A stretch of 31,769 nucleotides of DNA from Asterionellopsis glacialis (taxonomy: Eukaryota > Bacillariophyta > Plagiogrammaphyceae > Rhaphoneidales > Asterionellopsidaceae): the NCBI GenBank assembly GCA_014885115.2, contig WKLE02000190.1, positions 6,156 to 37,924 of the forward strand, read 5' to 3'. The stretch's first letter is position 1, and every line of letters begins with the position of its first letter. The notes under the pieces are model-generated. The model saw only the letters and a program-made list of their open reading frames with translations. It made no database searches and was not told where the DNA came from. Positions 19,301 to 28,050 of the stretch are shown here, piece by piece. The position numbers were made by a program, and so were the translations under genes.

Positions 19301-20022
19301 AGATATCACCTGGTTCCTTGTTTTCAAGTAGGATACCACAAGCCATGTATGTTCATCCAGATTCCTTTGTCGTTCCCAGTACAGATCGAGTTTTACTCAT
19401 GTTGAATATGGTGCATGAACCGGCACGAAAGGCGCAGAGAGCCAAAAATGGTCGAGCACCAGTGCCTGCAAGGAAGGGGCGTCATCCTATACTATTGGGT
19501 CCGGAATTGAACATAGCAGATGTCGGGCTCAAGCCAACTTCACGTGCTAAAATATTTGCCAAGTATCTTTGTGATTTGGCAGGCATACCCATGTCGAAGG
19601 GATTATCCACACGTACCGAAGTTTATGAAAAGATCCAAGATTTAGTTCGAAGATTACGCAATCAATTTGGTGAAGCACGGACACCCCATGGTGAATTTCC
19701 ATTCCGTTGGATGAGGACACTTTGGGTTTTTCATGATTTTCGTACACCCATGGCAAAGGAATTGAGATGCGATTGGTATAAGGAACAAACATTTTGGCCC
19801 GTGGGGAATAGTGAAATGGATGATTTAAGTTTAGCATATGTGTTAGCTACCCGTGGTATGGAGGGAAGGTTGGGAAATCCATTGGAAGATGACATATCAT
19901 GGCTCCCCATGTTGGATCCGGATGCAACTGAGTATGAGAAAGAAACGGGTGAAAATGCTGTCCTCCACAAAGGAGTTGAAATGTACGTTCGAATCTTTAC
20001 TAGACAAAATAAAGATAAGTAA
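16306..20022 (+). CDS. SDR/epimerase-like membrane protein B, paralogue of A
   Basis: A 1238-residue single-exon protein whose ATG sits in a favourable context (caccatgg). A low-complexity Ser/Asn/Pro leader precedes a TM segment at about 190-208, giving type II topology. The SDR-like domain (about 358-830) keeps the outline seen in protein A: VVITG at the first strand, FGID after the second, TYGPYGH, and YLNVDEVVDAI. Key residues are degenerate: the GxxGxxG loop reads GILNQVG (366-372), without the central Gly, and YxxxK reads YDISR (Tyr587, Arg591). The C-terminal domain starts with LPCASECSYEGRC (about 855) and runs to the end, closing with MYVRIF as in A, but it lacks A's acidic repeat insert. 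Probably Golgi or secretory membrane. Enzymatic activity is doubtful; I do not recognise the C-terminal domain. Confidence 0.88.
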   Translation: MDENSSNHTTATYSDDSSTSQQQHHHRPLHKRGRSLTLFGSRGRNYDNNNNNKIHSSPQPSPPPSNNGCYNGHNNHSQFAGDSLPSPQPFPSLSLSPTRRNRSKSRLQSQSKSLQSQNHQNQSIIKPPPHPSTSNATTKLESSSIDNSHNNNDNFLKNRPSAIVRSSSSSSSGIPTPTAASIFRRSLRCIFLVIILIILMSIALLHQQLFLNRNATNMSTLEYLYRSSSPISSTTTTTTSNGEDYSMSSTFGALTSTIRSSLSSMGTNEWDIRSKERRKRTRPPMQSSSSLEPVVYQSLSLSNDNDESTETTILSNASTKSNTTKTSPSSSSSICGRLANQPQLSVKFSPNSQDVLNESSRVVITGILNQVGFHLALKLHKECNVQHIFGIDTFAPQTMQHRTDAIKRYRLLKKYIPALQPIMIPLVGIHPQQNNNKKKKVSSSQMELFTAIQPTHIVHLSEYSEEYQYTTDKELNQQNEKSMTSHLLSPIPTSLYTIRNAAISMEQLLNGLYKLSLVANVANGEDDEDAKATTTTTTTTTDDKKSSSSLLSFSFKDKSFPPHFMFATTTTSASATSSISNFPKMYYDISRYIELSLQSSYRSLLDTFAMGLVLPCTYGPYGHRDSLSIQLGQSTILQQQTSDDGASKNISTPLQVLDEEIFKLADNDKSLSSQPSPPPLCDQYLNVDEVVDAIILGMQYRNPNGKFEMFDTIKTIKQVVKDQQAEELSSKKGKSKHSKEWSLSKSTPYVGPITPKELAKAMMKYYGLEDSQEEKSPASEKSTTSILQTQVRKQLAWQYTEMVPLETNTSPPRPFDLFNEIDQSMDHGLSDSDNKDDMDTESKLTANSYHLPDALPCASECSYEGRCVPTFWDDAVKVSRDWTRSKEKCQIVLYMVNLWADVTHLNQTSAPSKDPEMEELVCKVAFVSFNSDLVQNALSREAASSGNIPKKSSTSKVYSPDSKRVAAYNGQLVVNGWTLIWVHGSDATQFTEAEYALAKISPGSLFSSRIPQAMYVHPDSFVVPSTDRVLLMLNMVHEPARKAQRAKNGRAPVPARKGRHPILLGPELNIADVGLKPTSRAKIFAKYLCDLAGIPMSKGLSTRTEVYEKIQDLVRRLRNQFGEARTPHGEFPFRWMRTLWVFHDFRTPMAKELRCDWYKEQTFWPVGNSEMDDLSLAYVLATRGMEGRLGNPLEDDISWLPMLDPDATEYEKETGENAVLHKGVEMYVRIFTRQNKDK

Positions 20023-20502
20023 ATCTTTGATACTTTCGATGTTGTTTTTATGAGTGGTAATGCTCTTTTATACATGCCATACGTGCATTTAAAAAATTCA
20101 AGTTGAAAAGGAGTTTCCAAATTTGGGGAACAAAAATTTTGGATTTTTAGATCAACCACACTCTCATTCGCGAATACTGAAAACAACTTAATGGCGGCGA
20201 TTAACAAATATGACTGAGTTTATAAAAAAGTTTATTCACTGCGTGTCTTCCTAAACTATCGTACGATACGTTTTGTGTGTATGTAATTGTGTGTGTGCGT
20301 TCTTTCTTTTTTCTTTTTTTTTGGGGGGGGGGGGGTTATAACGTTCAAGTATGTGTATGGATGTGAATGTGTGTGGTGAGATCCTAATCTTTGTTTCTTT
20401 TTTCAATTTTGTTTTATGATTTGACTTGCTGAACAAGCATTCACGGCTAAGGGTAAAGGAAGGATGTCATTTCTCTTCCTTTCCTTGCTGCATTTGCTTC
20501 GT
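20023..20502. other. convergent intergenic region
   Basis: Holds the 3' flanks of protein B (+) and the GDH-family gene (-). It contains a T run joined to 13 Gs (20323-20335) and GT-rich sequence near 20275-20375. No gene is supported. Confidence 0.7.
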
Positions 20503-22247
20503 CTACACAGCACCGTGAGTCATCATGACATTGGCAACACGTAAGAATCCTGCAATGTTGGCACCCACGAATAGATCACCGCGTGCATTGAACTCTTGTG
20601 CTGTTGTCTTGACATGACCGTAGATACGTGACACTTCTGCTTTGAGTTGTTCATCAGTCGTATCACGTCCCAAGACATCGACAATCGCACTTCCCGTCAA
20701 GGTTAGTGTGTGTGGTCCATACATGAGACCACGTTTTTTCAAGGCCTTGCGACCGTCACGTGTCACAGCCGAATGTCCACCTTCAATGACACCCATGCAA
20801 CCATTGTCTGCCAAGGTGGATACATCTTCGTCACTGATATCCTTCATGGCACCACATGGGAAACACAAATCACATGGGATATCCAAGATAGATTCAGGTG
20901 AATTGAATTGGGCTGTGGTGGATGCAATAATGTACCGTCCCAACAGGGCACCACGTTCTTCTTTGATTTTATGAATTGTTTTCAATTTACCAATGTCAAT
21001 GCCATCGGGTTCGTACACATGACCTGATGCATCACTAAAGGTAATGGGGATGGCACCGTATTCCAATAATTTTTCAGCTACGGAACGTGCTACCTTACCA
21101 GCACCAATAATCAAACAACGCTTCCCTTCAAGAGAATCACCCTTATCTTGCATCATTTCATTGGCATAATGAACAACGCCATACCCAGGTGCCTATTTAT
21201 AAGAAGTGGGTGTGGGTTGAGTGTGGACGTGATGGATGCAATGCCATTTTAGGAGGAAGGGGGAGATTTATAGAAGAAAATTGAAAAGAAAAAGAAACAA
21301 TGAATACTGGTTAGCAAGAATCTTGTAGGATTCTAAAAAGAAGAACAAACGAACGAGACAAAGCGAGATAAAACAAAACATACCTGATAGAAGGTCTGAT
21401 TGCCACCGGACAAAAAGGGTCGTCCACCACTGGAACTCTTCACATTGATACGTTTGTATTGTCCATACATGTAGGCCAATTCCTTCTCACCAACGCCCAT
21501 ACCTAACCATGGACTATCCACATCTGGACCAACGTATTTGGCCAGTTCGGTCATGTACGATTGGCAAAAACGTTGCATTTCAGCTTCGGATTTATCAAAG
21601 GGATTAATGTCTGCACCACCCACAGCTGCACCAATATCAAATCCTGTCAAGGCATTACCAAAGACTGAATCAAATCCCAAAGATTTGACTAATCCTGAAT
21701 TGACATGTGTCCCGAAATGCATAGATCCCTGATACGGACCCAAGGAAGATGAATATTGGATACGGTATCCACGGTTCATACGGACCACACCTGTATCATC
21801 AATCCAGGCTACACGGAATTGAACGAAACGCTCGGGTTCCATCAATTGTTTGGCCACAAAGGCATATCGCGGATTACGATCAAAGATGGGTGACAAACAC
21901 TGCAATGTCGATGTAGCTGAATCAATAAAATCAACTTCATGCTTATCACGACGTTTGGCTTCGCCAACCAAAAGATTAGCAGCCTCTAATCCAGTTTTAA
22001 ATCGTACATCACCCTGACGACGAAATAATGGTTTATTACGCCATGATTTATCAATTTTCATTGTTTGATGCACACCAGCTTCATCCGTGACTAAATTCTT
22101 TTTCGTACTCATAGAACGAGACGTAGTAGGGTTATGATTGGCAGCCGTAACAGTGCCAATCGCAGCGACACCGCGATGAGAAGTCCATGACTGCAAGGAT
22201 GATGACGATGATGTCACCTTCCTCAAAGCTTGTCTTGTCAATAGCAT
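20503..22247 (-). CDS. glutamate dehydrogenase-family protein lacking catalytic residues
   Basis: Exon 1 is 22247-21384 and exon 2 is 21192-20503, joined in phase 0 to give 517 residues. The N-terminus (1-48) is rich in Arg, Ser and Thr with few acidic residues, fitting a mitochondrial presequence; no plastid 'AF' motif is seen. The family is clear from PERFVQFRVAWIDD, GPYxG, KSEAEMQRFCQSYMTEL, a dinucleotide loop IGAGKVA (317-323) and the end GANIAGFLRVANVM. However, residues that define GDH activity are replaced: substrate Lys in GPYKGG is Gln173, Lys in FKNAL is Gly197, catalytic Lys in GGGKGG is Val209, and catalytic Asp in AGDIGVG is Gly249. The late AGGVATSGLEM segment is also unlike GDH. 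Glutamate oxidation by the known mechanism seems impossible. It may be a regulatory GDH subunit or a new dehydrogenase. Confidence 0.9.
21193..21383 (-). other. spliceosomal intron of the GDH-family gene
   Basis: A 191-base intron with donor CAG|GTATGT and acceptor ataaatag|GCACC. It joins TFYQ to APGYGVV, where family members have a continuous 'RPEATGYG' segment just before the dinucleotide domain. The donor matches the other clear intron in the window exactly, and both interrupt after a CAG codon. Confidence 0.92.
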
Positions 22248-23200
22248 ATTTATTCTCTCTCTCTCTGCTGTTTGATGTATTCACTATTGGTGTCTCGCAC
22301 TTGAGTGTGAGACAGAGATGATAATGTTATCTATGTCAGATACCTTGCAACTGTCAATGTAGTCAACAGAACCACTGCGCTTGCCAATAGGTATCAATAT
22401 GTGCAGGGGTCTGCTCCTGTTCGGGGAGGGGACAGGCAGAAGGGGATAGATCGATGTGAACGCTTCTTCTTCTTCTCTTGCCTTTTCGGATCTTTTTCAT
22501 ACATACAAACATATACCGAACAAGAACATCAAAGGATTTTATTGGGGACAGGGATTCCGAAGTCAAAATACAAATACAAGAAAACCTAAACAAAGATACC
22601 CTACCTGTATTGTTTGTACGCGTGTAACATGTAAACGTGACACTGTGTATTTTTGTATGATGTTTTCGGTCGAACCGTCACCCTACAATATTGTCTGTTT
22701 GTTCTTTGCCGGAAGGCACGCAAGACACAGGACACCCCACAAACCAAAGAAATTCAGGGTTCTCATCCTGTCCAATCCTTGTTTTCCGGGTTTCTTAGCT
22801 CAATGTTTCTGTCTCTTTGATTCTTGAAATTTCATGTCACGCGCGAGAGCGTCACCAAACAATCAACTCGAACCCTACTGTATGTGTTGAAATATATCCT
22901 GTATCCTGTCCCCTCTCAAGGATCTCGCTCTAGAGCTCTACTCTACTAGAGAGATGCTCTCAATTATTTTAAAAAAAAAGCCGTGCGAAACCACAACAAA
23001 ATCTTTCTAATTACAAACTAAGAGACACCAAAATACATCTGCTGCTATCACTCTATCACTCTTCAAAATATGTTAATGAAAAAAATAAAATAGCGATATT
23101 AGTATTATTTTATCAAGGTTGTAAATTAGTTCTCTCTAGAGTGCTATAAAAGCAAGACGAATCAGAGTCATGCTTCCTAGCTGTTAGGTTTGCGTTTGTT
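22248..23200. other. intergenic region upstream of the GDH-family gene
   Basis: Contains the GDH-family promoter and the 3' flank of the large membrane protein. The palindromes GCTCTAGAGC (22927-22936) and CTCTAGAG (23134-23141) belong to the same TCTAGA-centred set seen elsewhere in the window. The plus-strand open frames near 22400-22830 have no recognisable domain and are not called. Confidence 0.6.
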
Positions 23201-26179
23201 TTAGATCAATGGAATGATAGAATCATTATTCTGCTGATAGTCCCACAAAGCAAGTTGTCTTAGGTCAGGCGAATCCATTGAATCATCTCTTTCACATGGG
23301 GGAGATAATATTTGTGCGGACGCCATGGTCACAACACAATTTTCATAAAGACCAAAAATATAGTCATTTATAATTTGGTATTGATCCATGCAAAGTCCGC
23401 GTGACTTATGAACCATACCCTTCAAAAAGCCTTGTGCAAGAAGCATACCTTGTGGAACGTGTACAGCAAGTAGAGAATCAAGTTGAGGAATGATTGGACT
23501 TGTAGTCACCTGGTACCACTTATCTTCCAAGGCAATGGCAAAGTACTGTCCAATAATTTGACTTGTTTCTCGGACAGGACCAAGAAATGATACAGCAGGG
23601 GGCATGTTAGTCATAACCTGAAGTACTTGTTGGTATTTGTGAATGATCAAACTTTGAATAACTTCAAAAGCTGTTTTTCCAAATGACACTATTTCAGGAA
23701 GGGCAATCACTGTTTGGTGATACGAACTTTCAAGGAGGGTAAGAATCTCCTTGATACTTCGTAGTACTTTTACATGTACCTCTTCAATGGAAATATGTGG
23801 AAAGACGCTTCGACATTTATATAATATATCAATGACAAAGTTATTCGCAGCTGATAGAGCTTCTCCAATGGACGCTTTGTCTGAACGAATGATGGATACC
23901 ATCGTCGGACTGCACTTATCATACATGGTACTGATAAAGTTGTGTACGAATTTGTAGCATGCATTTTCTGCAATACTACTACTCGAAACGTCAGGGAGAG
24001 CTACTTGATATTTGTTGGCAATCTTCACAACCATGTTATATGCGACCTGTGGAACTTTTTGATAGGAAACTGAAGGAATATTATTTCTAATGAGTGCTTC
24101 CAAGTTGTCGTGCGTTTCTGTTACAAACGTCTTGACAATGTGCTTCGTTTCTTTCATTGAGTTCATGGTGTACGTGTTGATATATGTATCATACTTTTCG
24201 TGTATTTGCTGGACTGCCTGCTTTGCAGCGAAAGCTCCTGCTTGTGCCTTGTCTTGTGTGAATTTTATGGCATGAACCTTTTGTCGGTGTACGGCCGTTT
24301 TGAAGCCTTGTTTGTACACGTCGATATCGATTTGGCTCTTGTGCATACTGAATAATGCCAAGCCACCACCAAATATGATTATTACTCCCACAAATACAAA
24401 ACGAATCGAGAAGAACGCTCCAGGTTGTTTACGTGAACATTGTCTTTTTCGCAAAATTGCTGGTGGATGTGGTGATTTTGGTGATACAATCATCTTCATC
24501 TCTTCCTGAAATGCTCTTGTTTTGGAGGACTCTAATGCATTTTTATCACTTCTTTTACCTGCGACAATTGATGTTTCTTTTTCTTTTTGGATACAACATG
24601 ACTTTAATACATCTTGAGCATGTTGTTGTTGTTTAGCTAATTCTTCAACAATCAATGCCATTTGATCTGTTTCGTGACAAATCATTTCTACAGTAGATGT
24701 TTGTGCTTGTGCTGTCAAATGTGTAGTTAGCATATTTTTATCCATTTCAACATGATCCAAATGAGTCATCGGTTTGTGTTCAACCTGTTGATGGTGACTG
24801 GTACAACTTTCGTTTCGTGGAATGGTAGTATCTTGTCCAATGTTTCCATCGTAGTCTTGTTCATTGTCTTCGTCTTCTTCGGGGAGTGTTTCTAGTAATG
24901 CTTCATGATGATGATTATTATCATTGTTATTTGACAGGCCAGAAAATGACGACGACAATGATGATGACAACGTTTCTTCATCCAAACAACTAGTTGTTGT
25001 TGTACTACTATTGTTGTTATCACCATAATGGTGAGGATCAGCAGCACTTGCACTAGTACTTGCACTAGTACTACTATTTGGCCTCGTAAATAATTGTTCT
25101 TGTAAATTTTGCAAGGATGTAATGGCTGTTCCTACAAAATCAGGTATACCAATATTTGTTGGTATCTTTTCATCAGTTGTTACATCGGTCCACCATTCTA
25201 TTAATGTTTGTTGCGATAATTCTTGTATCGTATCTTTCATTTCATGTGCTGTAGCTTCAGCTTGATTCACTTGAACAAAGGATTCCTGCAAGGCAGTTTT
25301 AATTTCATCTTGATCTTGAAGAATCATATTATTGGTAGCGTGTGGTGGTGTATGTGTTGAATCATGGTGTGAGTGTTGTTGTTTTTGTAACGAAGAAGAA
25401 TCATCATCATAAAGTAAAGAAGTATCCATAATACTACTTGTATCATGTCGTTGATGATGAACAACACAGATAGAGGAGTCATCGTCTTCATCATGATTAT
25501 TATCCAAAGCAGAGGATGTTGACATCAAATCATTGTTGCCGTCATCATCATAATCATCATCATGATCATCCTCGTCATGCATCATACCAAAAGTAGAGCT
25601 GCAGTTACTTGTTGCACTCCATGCTGTTGCAAAGGATGCATCATCATCATCATCATCATCCACATCATGATTACTTGTAGTATTGTTGACACAATAAGAA
25701 GAATGATCAGGTGAAACACAATGAATTCCTTCATTATCATGATTCGTATTATTGTCTTGTTGTTGTTGTTGCACGATATTTTTGGAGAGATCCATAATAT
25801 GATCAATCCATTCTGGTTCCATCCTTTGTTGTTGTTCTTGTTTTTGATTGTCCTTGGTTAGGTTGTCAATATGCGTATGATTATTGTAATCAGGTGAATA
25901 ACATTTGTATTCTACATGAATGGAGATAATTGTAGTATTATTGTTGTTTTTGTGGGTGGATGTTTTGACACTGCTAGTCGTACAAGTAGGACTACTAGTA
26001 GTACTGCAACTGCCATCATCTGAACTTACAAGACTTGGACTTGAATAACAGGATGATGATGATGATGATGATGACGACATTCTTGTTGTACCATTGACAA
26101 CATGATTGCGCTGTCGTCGTCGTCCTTGTGGAGTGGAATAGTCATACGATGATCCATAGTTGTTCTTTGTGGTATTCAT
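23201..26179 (-). CDS. large single-pass membrane protein of unknown function
   Basis: A 992-residue single-exon protein from the first ATG (26179); an in-frame upstream extension lacks ATG. Residues 1 to about 565 are low complexity, with runs of Ser, Asp, His and Asn, and short helical stretches near 300-340 and 490-550 that could form coiled coils. A basic patch (KRQCSRKQ) is followed by one TM segment at about 590-610 (VFVGVIIIFGGGLALF). The C-terminal 380 residues are ordered and mostly helical, with many Ala, Lys and Gln and several Pro-kinked helices, ending near SIIPLI. The basic patch before the TM favours a cytosolic N-terminus. I recognise no family. It starts about 870 bp from the divergent oxygenase gene. 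Confidence 0.8.
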   Translation of the reverse strand: MNTTKNNYGSSYDYSTPQGRRRQRNHVVNGTTRMSSSSSSSSSCYSSPSLVSSDDGSCSTTSSPTCTTSSVKTSTHKNNNNTTIISIHVEYKCYSPDYNNHTHIDNLTKDNQKQEQQQRMEPEWIDHIMDLSKNIVQQQQQDNNTNHDNEGIHCVSPDHSSYCVNNTTSNHDVDDDDDDDASFATAWSATSNCSSTFGMMHDEDDHDDDYDDDGNNDLMSTSSALDNNHDEDDDSSICVVHHQRHDTSSIMDTSLLYDDDSSSLQKQQHSHHDSTHTPPHATNNMILQDQDEIKTALQESFVQVNQAEATAHEMKDTIQELSQQTLIEWWTDVTTDEKIPTNIGIPDFVGTAITSLQNLQEQLFTRPNSSTSASTSASAADPHHYGDNNNSSTTTTSCLDEETLSSSLSSSFSGLSNNNDNNHHHEALLETLPEEDEDNEQDYDGNIGQDTTIPRNESCTSHHQQVEHKPMTHLDHVEMDKNMLTTHLTAQAQTSTVEMICHETDQMALIVEELAKQQQHAQDVLKSCCIQKEKETSIVAGKRSDKNALESSKTRAFQEEMKMIVSPKSPHPPAILRKRQCSRKQPGAFFSIRFVFVGVIIIFGGGLALFSMHKSQIDIDVYKQGFKTAVHRQKVHAIKFTQDKAQAGAFAAKQAVQQIHEKYDTYINTYTMNSMKETKHIVKTFVTETHDNLEALIRNNIPSVSYQKVPQVAYNMVVKIANKYQVALPDVSSSSIAENACYKFVHNFISTMYDKCSPTMVSIIRSDKASIGEALSAANNFVIDILYKCRSVFPHISIEEVHVKVLRSIKEILTLLESSYHQTVIALPEIVSFGKTAFEVIQSLIIHKYQQVLQVMTNMPPAVSFLGPVRETSQIIGQYFAIALEDKWYQVTTSPIIPQLDSLLAVHVPQGMLLAQGFLKGMVHKSRGLCMDQYQIINDYIFGLYENCVVTMASAQILSPPCERDDSMDSPDLRQLALWDYQQNNDSIIPLI

Positions 26180-27046
26180 TATGAAGAAGGAGATGCAATA
26201 GAAAGAATGAGACAAGGGCTGAAAAAAGAAGTCTATCTACTTGTAATCTAGAGATAGAGAGAGTTGGCTTCGTTCGTTTGTTATTATTTTGTGGCGACGA
26301 CAGTGTCGTTGTGAAATTACCGTCTCCAAAATATCGTGTGTGTAATTGTGTGTGGTTCCAACGTGGAAACACCCAAAAAACTGACGCACAAAGTAGCAGG
26401 AGTTGCTTTCACACACATCATCATTATGGCGTTGAGCCAGTATGTAGGATCCAAGATTTCTACGATGGAAAAATGAACGAAGATACCCCAACTTTCAACA
26501 TTATCTGGCTCGGTTGGCGCTTTTGCACATCAAAAATTTAAGATTTTGATCTTTTGTATACGAAACACTGCATATTAGACATTTTATATAATATATGGTG
26601 AGATAATGAATATATAATTATTAAGATATTAAGATTATTGAACATGCTCCAACCTTATGTTTTTTTTGCAGGTATCGCTCATTCTCATATTGAATACTAT
26701 TTTAAACTGATCTGAAGATTCAAAATATTGTGAGTCCAAAGTCCCGGATCATATCTACCTGACATTTCATAAGTTTTTAACGTTGTATAACTTTTGGACG
26801 ATCTCTACTAGCAACGGAAGGTCCTACCGGTACACGGACAGATGAGGACAAAAAGTCGACACAAGAACATTATGATGATGAATGAACACAGACACAACAT
26901 GACACATCATGACACGCAAAGATTTTTTTTTCTCTTTTTCTTTGAGATAAACCGCAGCACCGCTAATAGCTGATCCTGCTACCCAGGTTTCGAGAAAAGA
27001 AAGTGCATTTCTCAACCAAACGACATCTCCCCAAACAGATTTTCGA
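26180..27046. other. divergent promoter region
   Basis: Lies between the start codons of the large membrane protein (-) and the oxygenase (+), so it should contain both promoters. Bases 26570-26650 are strongly AT-rich. A loose TGACAC-type repeat lies near 26895-26915. No gene is supported. Confidence 0.65.
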
Positions 27047-27291
27047 ATGTGCACAACGACGACAACGACGACAACGACGACAACAACCGCAACAAATAGT
27101 ATCAGAAGAAAAAAATCATCTTTTCCCTCACGAAAATATTGTAATCATCTGTACAGTTTGGCTTATTCTGTTTTTATCTTGGTCACTTTGACGAATGCTT
27201 TGGCATCATCACCAATCAACAACATTCCCAAGAACTTGAATCATAATAATCATATTAATAATAATTCCCAAATGACGAATTCAACTTCTTC

Positions 27292-27338
<47 letters not shown>

Positions 27339-28009
27339 GGCCTGAAATGCAACTTCCTTCCACCACCATGTACCAGCAACAACCTGATACTAGTCCCAAG
27401 CAACAACAACAACAGCATGTGGGTGTTTGGGGTAAAATGAATTATGTCACATCATCGACAAGACTCATTTCAACGAAACGAGATTTAAGTGGATCCGATG
27501 GAAGCTTAAAAGGTGTGGAATGGGAACCCACAGATGTCCTTGTCAAAAATGCTCGATTGCTTTCGACTCCCAAACGATTAGATCCAAATGGATTTGAACT
27601 CATGTCAACAACCACACCAGAGGAAAACGAATTTCTGGGTGGTTTGGATTTTTTAGATCAAGAACAAGTTATACAAGACTATTACCCCTATTGTGAACAA
27701 TTGGTCAAAGATACATTGCAAAAACAAGGTACTACTACTAATACTACACAGGATAGTCAGGAGGATGATTACAATAATAACAACAACAACAACAATCCTA
27801 AAATTTGTACAGTACGAGCATTTGATCATAATGTTCGTAGTAGTTCATCTACGAAACTTCCTCTGAAAAACAATCGTGGTGAAGCTACAGTTCAAAATCC
27901 TGCAGGACTGGTTCATGCAGATTATACTCGTATATCTGCACCACGACGATTACAAGCCTTGGTACAACCACCCAAAGCAAATGATGTATTGTCAGCAGTG
28001 TTGAATGGC

Positions 28010-28050
<41 letters not shown>

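Noticed and set aside
22456..22827. Plus-strand 123-residue frame upstream of the GDH-family gene
   Set aside because: No domain, odd composition with short Cys- and Phe-rich stretches, and a position in a promoter region.
26180..26215. Start of the large membrane protein at TTG 26215
   Set aside because: Non-ATG; the in-frame ATG at 26179 is the likely start.
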